Source: Vespula vulgaris (Eukaryota > Arthropoda > Insecta > Hymenoptera > Vespidae). From it: a stretch of DNA of 64,000 nt. Shown one piece after another: positions 56,472 through 64,000 of the stretch. Location of the stretch: the NCBI RefSeq assembly GCF_905475345.1, contig NC_066587.1, positions 15,483,558 to 15,547,557 of the forward strand. The letters run 5' to 3'. A program made the translations under genes and the position numbers. Numbering within the stretch: position 1 is the stretch's first letter; each line of letters opens with the position of its first letter. The notes beneath the pieces are model-generated. The model was not told the origin of the DNA. It saw nothing but the letters and a program-made list of their open reading frames with translations, and ran no database searches.

Positions 56472-56564
56472 GATAATCATTATCGTTCGATCAGCTAATA
56501 CTAGCTGATCTAGTTATGCATAAAATGTCGTAGGTTATTGTTAACCTCTGTCATCTTAAAAAGA
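56472..56564. promoter_or_regulatory. Cluster of four palindromes, candidate regulatory element
   Basis: In 93 bp: GATAAT-C-ATTATC (56472-56484); GATCAGCTA-ATAC-TAGCTGATC, a perfect 9-bp stem (56489-56510); AGGTTA-TTGT-TAACCT (56532-56547); and ATCTT-AAA-AAGAT at about 56552-56564. No simple repeat accounts for them. The arrangement suggests dimer-binding sites or an RNA with serial stem-loops; both are inference. Confidence 0.3.
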
Positions 56565-56569
56565 TAATT

Positions 56570-56806
56570 TTAATAGAGACAAGAGACACAGGAAAATATC
56601 TTACGATCGTTCGATCGAAGCTTCGGTAACATAAATATCTGAAGTGCCTCGAGATCCTTATGGTAGATATAATTATTATTGAAATACGGATAGGTAATGG
56701 TGTAATTAATTTGTCCGACACGAACGTTAAAACGATCGCGATACGAGCACTCTATAGTGGCCGTCGGGGAACCGCCGAGATGAAAACGTTCCAAATAGAT
56801 AGCGCG
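56570..56806 (-). other. Open frame, about 78 codons, non-repetitive, unassigned
   Basis: Open between stops on the minus strand, ending at 56570. No ATG start is present; the first usable codon is TTG at 56794. Composition is ordinary and not repeat-driven (RDRFNVRVGQINYTITYPYF, then DLEALQIF). A donor-like GATC|GTAAGATATT follows SND near 56596, and an ACTATAG acceptor-like word precedes ECSYRDRF. No family is recognised. It directly adjoins the palindrome cluster. Confidence 0.13.
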
Positions 56807-57428
56807 CTACCGCCATCGTAATAAGAACTCGAATGGATCCGAATGAGACCGCACGAACCACCAATTACTACAATGATAATGATTCCACTCGCAATATTCC
56901 TATCACGAACGCTAGACATATTTATTGTACGAACGTTGAAAGCTTTACGAGTTGCCTAGTGGTAATCAACGTTTCGTGGTCGAATTCACAACTTGAAATA
57001 ATCTAAATGCACTTAGAATCTAATGCTAAGAAAATATAACTACAATATAACCCCCACCTTCGTACGTATAAAATACGTACGATTATCAAAGATATAAATT
57101 TAATATAATATTTATATCCGAACGGATTCATTTCATTTTATTATCCTCGAATATAATCGAACGATTATTTCAAAAGAAAAAAGAAAAAAGAAAAAAAAAG
57201 AAAGAAAGAACAGGGAGAGGAAAAAAAAAAGATAAAGAAATTGATTCCAATATCGAACATCGTCGTAAATCGTATCGGCGCGATTACCATGCCGTTATCG
57301 ATCTTTATATACCTTCTTAAAATCATCCGAGCATAAAATCGATCGAGAAACTAAATACCTACGATCGTTCGATTCGCTGCCAGTTCTTTATTCGCAATCG
57401 AAGCATTGAAAAGTCTCCGTTGTCTCTG
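56807..57428. other. Unique A+T-rich stretch
   Basis: I see no gene, dyad or repeat beyond an A-rich purine run at 57170-57235. Confidence 0.6.
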
Positions 57429-57490
57429 TCGTTGTCGTCGTCCTCGTTGTTGTTATTGTTCTTATTGTTGTTGTTGTTGTTGTTGTCGTA
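57429..57490. repeat. (GTC)n/(GTT)n trinucleotide array
   Basis: GTC units pass into GTT units. Confidence 0.94.
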
Positions 57491-57651
57491 GTTGTCTCGA
57501 GACGACGAAAACCATACGAGTTTCGTTTACAAGTTCCTTGAGAAATGCGCGAGCTCGTGAACGATCGTGACAAGTCTTTGGGCGTGATCGTCCTCCGAAA
57601 ACCAGTTCCCGGTTCTTTTTTTTTTTCCTGAGGGTTCTCGGCTCCTGCTCC

Positions 57652-57652
<1 letters not shown>

Positions 57653-57685
<33 letters not shown>

Positions 57686-57815
57686 TTGTACTCTCTTCTC
57701 TTCTCTTCTCTTCTCTTCTCTTCTTTTCTGTTCTCTTCTTTTCTGTTCTCTTCTCTTCTTTTCTCTTCTCCTCTTCTCTCCTCTCCTCTCATCTCTTCTC
57801 ATCTCATCTCTTCTC
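57653..57815. repeat. (GCTT)n and (TCTTC)n arrays
   Basis: About eight GCTT units at 57653-57685, then a TCTTC/TCTCC/TCATC pentanucleotide-like tract of about 125 bp. Minus frames read as Glu/Arg-rich artefacts. Confidence 0.96.
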
Positions 57816-58821
57816 TCTTTCGTGGTGTGGTGACGTATAAATATATACTATGTATGCATACGACCAAGTGTTTCGATGAGGTATCCCATCGTTTTATTAG
57901 GCTACCAGTTATTATGATAATGCCTTTAGGCTCTTTCTTTCTTTTCAGATCTTTCAGTTTTTTTTATCTCTCTCTCTCTCTCTCTCTCTCCCTTTTTATC
58001 TTTTTTTCTTTTTAAACGGACCACCAAAAGGTGGTAAAACGAGAACGAGATACGTCCTCGTGCAAACAACACGGATCGATATTCAAATTCCACTGCTCGA
58101 TCTTGTTAAATACTCGACTCGATTTCACCTATTTATATATATTTATAAATATATAAATCTATATATATATATATATCTACATACATACATAATGTAATTA
58201 ATGTACAATAACGAAAAAAGAAATAATTATTATTTACTGCAATTATCGTACGGAATAATAATAAACTAACGTATGTATACTTAAACATTATTATACAATC
58301 ATAACTGTAAAAAGATTTAACAGGTCGATAATGTTTATATTAATGAATGAAAAAGAGGGAAATGTTGTTAATAAAACTTAAGTACGTGGATACGTTTATG
58401 CAAATAAGTTAATATTTGATAGTCCGTATGAGATGAAAAAGAAACATGAGGTGAAAAAGAAGAAAGAAAAAAAGGAAAGATGAATGAAAAAAAAATATCG
58501 TGGGATCGAAAGTAATCTAACGAGATTAGTTGGAAACGGTAGATCGAAACGTTAGCCGATCGAGACGAAGATCGTATGGAGACGGGAAAAAAAGAAAAGA
58601 ATAAGTTTAAGAGAAGAAAAAGATGGGCGCCGTGTGAGGCGAGAATTCGAGTTGCGGCGTTACAGAAACACGTTTGTAACCTAGCCGAGCAGGTTTTCGA
58701 GGGAACATTTGTGAGATAACTCGTCTGACGGCATACCCAACGGTCTCTTCGGCCTAATTCTCTTTCGACCGCATCTTCGTTCTTCTAATAGAGCTATACT
58801 GAGATACACACAGAGAGAAAG
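57816..58821. other. Non-coding stretch
   Basis: No gene is seen. TC-rich sequence lies at 57965-58015 and (TA)n near 58158-58178. The section 58180-58600 is A+T-rich. The section 58620-58800 is a repeat-free, GC-richer patch, but no dyad or splice-bounded frame was found in it. Confidence 0.55.
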
Positions 58822-58842
58822 AAAGAAAGAAAGAAGGAAGAA

Positions 58843-58875
<33 letters not shown>
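58822..58875. repeat. (GAAA)/(GA)n purine tract
   Basis: GAAA and GGAA units followed by GA units. Confidence 0.95.
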
Positions 58876-58876
<1 letters not shown>

Positions 58877-59946
58877 CCCTTTCACCTCGATAGAAGCCAC
58901 GCGTCACCCGGTATACGAAATTCGAAGGTACGAGTGCCCTTATTTAGCCTTAATTCGTACCTTTCCACGATCATTTATATAGAGTTTATCTCTCAGCCTA
59001 TAGTTAAATATGTACAACCACTATCTTATTAATTTTCAATGTTGTCGCAAACAACGGGCATACACTATGTTTCATTCTTTTGAAAGATAAATGGAAATGA
59101 TCGTACGTAAACAAGATTAAAGAAGAGAATAATAATTAATGACTATTTATAATGAAATAGTCGTTCATTATTGTCGTTCGAACTAATCGTATAAAATAAC
59201 TTTTGCCTGCATAAAGGATCATCGATAATAGGAAAGTAAAACATATATATATATATATATATTCTATAATATCGTATTAAATGAATTTCAACGTTATACT
59301 ATAAAATAACAAAAGAAGATTATCGATATGATCGATAATATTATTGATACGATATGAAAAATAATAATGATAAAGAAAAAAAAAAAAAAAGAAAAAGAAA
59401 GGAAAAGAGAAAGATAAAAGAAAAAAAGAACAAGAAAAAAAAAGACAAAAAGAAACGAACAAACACGAACCTCGAACGTTATCGAAGATTCTTTCGATTT
59501 CGAAGAAAAGGCAGATCAAGTATTACGTTCGCGTTTCGATTATTTTTCTAGCCGAAAAAATTGCAACAATGGTGCCGACCAGTCGGCCAACGAAGAATTC
59601 CTCTCTCATTATTCATTCGTATCGGATCTTTGAAGTAACAGTAAATAGGTACGTTATGGAGGCCACCAGAATGTAGATCTTTAATTTTCATCGGTGAAGC
59701 AATCGATATATGGAATCGAGAGAATGACATTGGAGAGGTTTTCGAACGAGGCTCTTGTTCATTCGTTGTTCGTTCTACTACCCACTAACACGTCGTTTCG
59801 TTTCGAATTTAGGTCATGACACCAACACAACATGTTTAACACACACCACGCAACATCACACGCTTTCCTTATGGTCCAAAACAGTCAAATGATACAACAC
59901 AGTAGAGACCTTTGGGTCGATACTCTTCTTCTACTATTTACTATTA
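58876..59946. other. A+T-rich non-coding stretch
   Basis: No gene is seen. (TA)n lies at about 59243-59262 and an A-rich purine tract at 59370-59450. A compact dyad GCCGAC-CA-GTCGGC lies at 59574-59587 in otherwise unique sequence. Confidence 0.55.
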
Positions 59947-59990
59947 CTACTATTAGTAGTAGTAGCAGTAGTAGTAGTAGTAGTAGTAGC

Positions 59991-60024
<34 letters not shown>

Positions 60025-60053
60025 ATAGTACTACTACTACTACTATTACTATC
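59947..60053. repeat. Strand-switching (CTA)/(TAG)/(TAC) trinucleotide array
   Basis: A CTA-type array flips to TAG and then flips back to TAC/CTA. Each flip is a palindromic junction (CTACTA-T-TAGTAG near 59955; AGTAGTA-ATAG-TACTACT near 60025). The array can therefore fold into two trinucleotide hairpins, unlike every other trinucleotide array in the window. Confidence 0.9.
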
Positions 60054-60267
60054 AACACGTACACCCACGTGTACCTTATTTACAACCTGTTTAGAGCGCA
60101 CGTGATGTGGCACTACTCGTTTACGAGAGGCGTTCGTTCATCTTCGGAGAGAGTAAAAGTCAACGAACGTTAGAAATCTGTCGTCCATTCGAGCTCTACT
60201 ATTCGTTTCTTAAACTTCTAAGACACGTAGCAAATCAATCGAGAGAAATATATCTACTCTTCGTATT

Positions 60268-60310
<43 letters not shown>

Positions 60311-60888
60311 TTATACGATCTTTCTCATTTGAATCTTTATAGTCTCATTAGACTCCCATAAAAAAATTAATCTACGAAACAAATCTTCCAAAAACAAATT
60401 TTGTTTTCTTTTTGACGAAAGTATTTGCGTCATAAATAAGTATATGAATAAGCCGAAGTTCATTATTCAAATTAATCGTTAAAAAGATTGGACGAGGCGT
60501 TATATGCGAATATCAAGTTCGAATTGACGAGCGAGGAGATAATATAGCATGAATTAAAAAGTTTCTTTTTTTTTTCTTTTCTACTACTAAAACGATTAGA
60601 AGAAGTTAACGAGAAGAAAATCGTCGAATGGATAAGAATAATAATACGCGAATCGATCAGCGAACGAATTTTCGTCGTGAGACGAATCGAAATGGGAAGA
60701 TCGAGGGAGACGCATGATAAAACGCGCGCAGATGTAAGACGTCGCTCACGTAACACCACGCAAGCTTTATCGGCGTATTTAAACATCGTTATCTTAATAT
60801 TATCGTAACACGCGCGATGAAACGAAGCGAAACCTCGTGTAGTTCGGATGTTAGCTCGCTCGCTCTAACGTGATCAACGTAACTCTAT
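60054..60888. other. Non-coding stretch
   Basis: No gene is accepted. (TA)n lies at 60270-60304. The 104-codon minus frame at 60472-60786 is mixed in composition but has no domain or splice context. Confidence 0.55.
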
Positions 60889-60921
60889 CTTCTTCTTCTT
60901 CTTCTTCTTCTTCTTCTTCTT
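60889..60921. repeat. (CTT)n trinucleotide microsatellite
   Basis: About eleven units. Confidence 0.97.
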
Positions 60922-61939
60922 TCTTGCTATCATTTTTTATTTAGAATTTAGGAGATAACCATTCTCTTTTTTCTTTTTTTTTGACTTAAGAATCCATAAT
61001 GATTATCATATTTAATTAATTCTAATTAAAAACGAGACGAGAAAGCGTAGATACTTTAAAAAATACGATGGAACGTTTCTAACGTTTTAGATATTTAAGT
61101 CCGACCTACGCGTCGTGTTAGGTATGTTAGATTATCTCTTATGGAAAGTGAGCGACCGAAAAAGGGTTAGATTTTTTTAATAGGAATGTCTCGGAGATCT
61201 TGGAATAGTTAGGAATAATTATTAGAGAGAAAGAAATAAAAAGAAAGAGACAGAGAAAGAGAGTAGAAATAGGATAATTGATTAAAACTTTCCCAAGATA
61301 GATATTCCATCTTGATAACGGATGAAAAAAAAAAGAGATTTTATTGTAATTAGACTGTAATTTATCTAATTGGATTTTTCGTATGTTACATTTAATTATA
61401 CGCAAAAAAAAAGAAGAGAGAGAAAAGAAAAAAAAAAATCAATCGGTTTAAAACGATCAGGTTTCTTTCAGCATCTAAAAGCGAGGAATTTCTTCGTTAT
61501 AATTATTTCCAATCGAATTATTCGAATGGAAACCTGTGATTCAATAATGTTTCTCAATATCGCGTTAAAACCTAAGTAGGAATAAAAAGTCATCGGAGTT
61601 AATCATCGCCCCGATTATAATATCTTTATTTTCGTTAACTAAATCCGTAAATTTCGTACGATGTGAAAGATCAAAGAAAATTTTACTTCGATATTACTAA
61701 CAAGTCAAGTAAGATTATCAAGAAGCTTCGAACGGTTATAATGCATCTATATACGATGAAATAAATCTCTATGAAGAAAATAACCGGGATTGATTCAAAC
61801 GTGAAACGATCTTAACGATCGGTCGTTAATGATCCGTTCTAGAGAATAATAAATGCAGAGAGGCGCGAACGAATGGAGGAAAGGGAGAAAGAGAGGAGAG
61901 AAGAGAGAGGAGAGAAGAGAGAGAGAGAAGGGAACAGGG
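60922..61939. other. A+T-rich non-coding stretch
   Basis: No gene is seen. The sequence is unique, with short T- and A-rich runs. A GA/GGAGAA purine tract fills about 61870-61935 and borders the GC-richer island that follows. Confidence 0.6.
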
Positions 61940-62290
61940 GTGGTAGGAGGGAGCGCGCGAACGCGTAATGCATCCGTTGTTCCCGAAGGCTAAAAATCTC
62001 CAGCACTCGTTGGGTGAACGTTAATGCGAGACTAATTTATCCGCGAGTAATATCGCCAGCAACTCGGTAGGAAAAGCCGAGGCCGTAAATTTCTTTTCGA
62101 GCCCGTTGACCGCTGGCGGACCGATAAACGTTGGAATGCGGAAGTGCAATGGCCGCGCGCTTCGCCGAATGCCAGAGTGAAATCAGCGTGAAAACCGCAA
62201 AGATTTTATTTAACGCCATAGAAAGAAGTCAGCCAGCTTCGTAACAGAGACAACCGAACGTAGTCAGCCCCCTTTTCTTCGGTCTTTTGC
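61940..62290. promoter_or_regulatory. GC-richer CpG-dense island between divergent open frames
   Basis: About 350 bp of repeat-free sequence, visibly richer in G+C and CpG than its flanks, between a purine tract and A+T-rich DNA. A minus frame begins at 62219 and a plus frame at 62287, diverging from it. This is the arrangement expected of a bidirectional promoter or a conserved enhancer, but no TATA, initiator or transcript evidence is available. Confidence 0.25.
62037..62219 (-). other. Small open frame with signal-peptide-like start
   Basis: A true ATG at 62219 opens a 60-codon frame ending in a stop at 62037. The N-terminus MALNKIFAVFTLISLWHSA has a short positive region, a hydrophobic core and a small-residue end, as in secretory signal peptides. 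Downstream are dibasic or basic clusters (KR, RARK) of the kind cleaved in prohormones, and a YGLGF word. The set is suggestive of a small secreted peptide but no known family matches, and the frame is short enough to be chance. Confidence 0.13.
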
Positions 62291-62607
62291 GGTTGTCGTT
62301 CGAATGTGTTTCCCTTCTATTACCATGTCTCTTTTTCTTTTCAACGATTTACGCAATTTTTTCTTTTCTTTATTGGAGTTCTTACTGTCGAGGTTGTCGT
62401 ATAGAAATTTTAATTATTGGTAAGTATAAACGTTTTCGTTATGACGATTATTATACATCTATCTACGTATTGGATCCGAAATTTAGATTCTTCGTATTTT
62501 TCATCGCGACTACGTTATCGATTATTCTACTTGAGTGTACATACGCAAAACTTCGCGCTGAATATACTTTTAATGTTATGATTATTTTTATTATTATTAT
62601 ATATTAG
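62287..62607 (+). other. Open frame, 106 codons, hydrophobic, unassigned
   Basis: Opens with TTG, not ATG. Two hydrophobic parts (VSLLLPCLFFFSTIYAIF and FFVFFIATTLSIILL) flank a short hydrophilic segment with four Cys/Tyr-rich residues (SYCRGC). A strong donor-like ATTG|GTAAGTAT falls near 62420, inside the frame. It could be a membrane-protein exon, but A+T-rich DNA favours such frames and no receptor family is recognised. Confidence 0.08.
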
Positions 62608-62861
62608 TTTATATACCAGAAAACTTAGTTATCGATCTATTAATTATATTCAGATTAAACCGAGAATATCATTTAACTATACGAACCTAACGCATTTTCG
62701 AATTTGCGTATCACGATGAGAAAGGTATATGTACTTAGAGCTCGACCGAGCCACGCGAAATACAGAACTATAATAGCGGAAAATGGTAAAACGATAACAA
62801 TGCAATTGATTATAGTACAATTTGCATAATAGAAGCAACGTAACTCGGAGTAAGTACGAGC

Positions 62862-62864
<3 letters not shown>
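62608..62864. other. A+T-rich non-coding stretch
   Basis: I see no gene, dyad or repeat of note. Confidence 0.6.

Positions 62865-62904
<40 letters not shown>
62865..62904. repeat. (TC)n microsatellite
   Basis: A perfect 40-bp run. Confidence 0.98.
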
Positions 62905-62907
<3 letters not shown>

Positions 62908-63028
62908 GCGGCAAATTGCAGTCGGTCGATGGAATACTCGCAACCTCAACGAAAGACGAAAACAAAAGCCTCGCCTTTCGTGGAACAAATACGACGAGTC
63001 GGTACATACACTCTCCCTCTCCCACTCA

Positions 63029-63031
<3 letters not shown>

Positions 63032-63060
<29 letters not shown>
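63032..63060. repeat. (TC)n microsatellite
   Basis: A perfect 29-bp run. Confidence 0.97.
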
Positions 63061-63064
<4 letters not shown>

Positions 63065-63153
63065 CAGAGAAAGAGAGAGGTTCTACTTGATACAAACAAG
63101 GAGCTACATACATGCACAAACCCTCACCTCCCCCATATATACATTTATACAGT

Positions 63154-63156
<3 letters not shown>

Positions 63157-63210
<54 letters not shown>
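63157..63210. repeat. (GA)n microsatellite
   Basis: A perfect 54-bp run, inverted relative to the two TC runs upstream, so a transcript could pair them. Confidence 0.98.
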
Positions 63211-63211
<1 letters not shown>

Positions 63212-63304
63212 ATAGGTGTGTACGTTTCACCAGGAAAGTGGTTTGAAAATGGGCCATCACGGGTCGTCGGTAGTAAACCCAGATTGCGAGCTTGCATTTA
63301 TTAT

Positions 63305-63378
63305 ACGACAACGACGACAACGACGGCGACGACGCCGCCGACGACGACGACGACGACGACGATGATGACGATGATGAG
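63305..63378. repeat. (ACG)n/(GAT)n trinucleotide array
   Basis: ACG-type units with GCC changes pass into GAT units. The 221-codon plus and 163-codon minus frames across this end of the window are repeat artefacts. Confidence 0.96.
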
Positions 63379-63604
63379 GACAAGTAGGAGTAAGAGAAGT
63401 AGGAGAATGCAAGACGAGGACGGAGAAGGATGCACAATGAAAAAGCGGAGACGCCTCGTTAGCCGATGCTTTTTAGTGCCGAGGTGACAACGCCGGGTCG
63501 AGGCTACATGATACTCGATGCAAAAGCGAGACATTCGAGTCCGATCGTTGCAACAAAGAGAGAGCTCTTATCCGCGTATTTACTCTTGCATGAAAATACA
63601 AACA

Positions 63605-63606
<2 letters not shown>

Positions 63607-63662
<56 letters not shown>
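63607..63662. repeat. (GA)n microsatellite, about 56 bp
   Basis: A perfect run. Confidence 0.98.
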
Positions 63663-63666
<4 letters not shown>

Positions 63667-64000
63667 GAAACAAGATGTAAATTAAGCGATGTTACTCGCT
63701 ACGTTTCGTGAATTCTTTCAAATTCTTTCATTTCAAAAAATCCCTGAAATAGTTTAGGATCTAGAGTCGAACACGAATAACCTTATCTTTCCTTGCTTTT
63801 TGCAAATCTGAATTCTGTCTCGCTTTTTCCAAATGCGAATTGAAAAGAGCCGACGAGAAATTTTTTAAAATTTCAACGAACAACGTAGACGAAATCGTTG
63901 AGAGAATCATTACGATGGGAGAAGAAAAAAAGAAGAAAAGAAAAAAGTACGTGTATAATTTCGAAGAGATGAAAATATTACGAATGAGAAAAAAATAAGC
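63663..64000. other. A+T-rich non-coding stretch to window end
   Basis: I see no gene. Two adjacent copies of AATTCTTTCA lie at about 63711-63731. Confidence 0.6.

Noticed and set aside
62822..63534. 221-codon plus frame and 163-codon minus frame
   Set aside because: Composed of four microsatellites in a row; no unique coding segment longer than about 30 codons.
1..64000. CRISPR array, phage, operon or other bacterial system
   Set aside because: No spaced direct repeats with unique spacers, no ribosome-binding sites and no packed genes; composition and repeats are those of an insect genome.

Overview
This window looks like non-coding DNA of an insect, most likely a hymenopteran (bee, wasp or ant). 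The evidence is a strongly A+T-rich background that stays rich in CpG words (tcgatcg, acgaacg, cgttcg), and no prokaryotic gene packing or operons. Microsatellites are extremely dense, mainly (GA)n/(TC)n, (TA)n, tri- and tetranucleotides. The taxonomic call is an inference from composition; no diagnostic gene was seen.

I find no exon, tRNA, rRNA, snRNA, intact transposon, CRISPR array or bacterial gene that I can recognise. Nearly all long open frames cross purine or pyrimidine runs, where stop codons are rare, and translate to poly-Ser/Leu/Phe, poly-Arg/Glu or poly-Tyr/Thr. The likeliest reading is a gene desert or part of one or more very large introns. One weak clue favours minus-strand transcription: a recursive-splicing-like site at 4711-4785, where a minus-strand pyrimidine tract and CAG directly abut GTAAGAT.

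Layout. 1-13 kb: alternating microsatellites and short unique islands, with a palindrome-rich island at 2.46-2.55 kb and a purine/pyrimidine switch at 5.15-5.95 kb. 13-22 kb: the densest run of tri- and tetranucleotide arrays, GC-richer islands at 13.87-14.16 and 19.32-19.44 kb, and the longest open frame (minus, 17.57-18.44 kb). 22-34 kb: a hairpin carrying a POU octamer at 23.1 kb, GATA arrays at 29.0 and 29.6 kb, and a three-unit tandem duplication at 32.34-32.83 kb. 34-48 kb: a G/U-tolerant hairpin at 34.14 kb, a 120-bp GAA purine tract at 43.6 kb and, just after it, a 13-bp perfect inverted repeat at 43.93 kb. 48-57 kb: the cleanest unique sequence, with several non-repetitive open frames (50.8, 51.8, 56.6 kb), a candidate small exon at 55.28 kb and clusters of palindromes at 54.4-54.7 and 56.47-56.56 kb. 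57-64 kb: more microsatellites, then a GC-richer island at 61.94-62.29 kb flanked by two divergent open frames, one with a signal-peptide-like start.

No set of genes working together can be described. The useful content is a map of repeats, a shortlist of candidate regulatory or structured-RNA islands, and a few open frames to test against transcript data and related genomes. Confidence in repeat calls is high; confidence in every functional call is low and is marked so.
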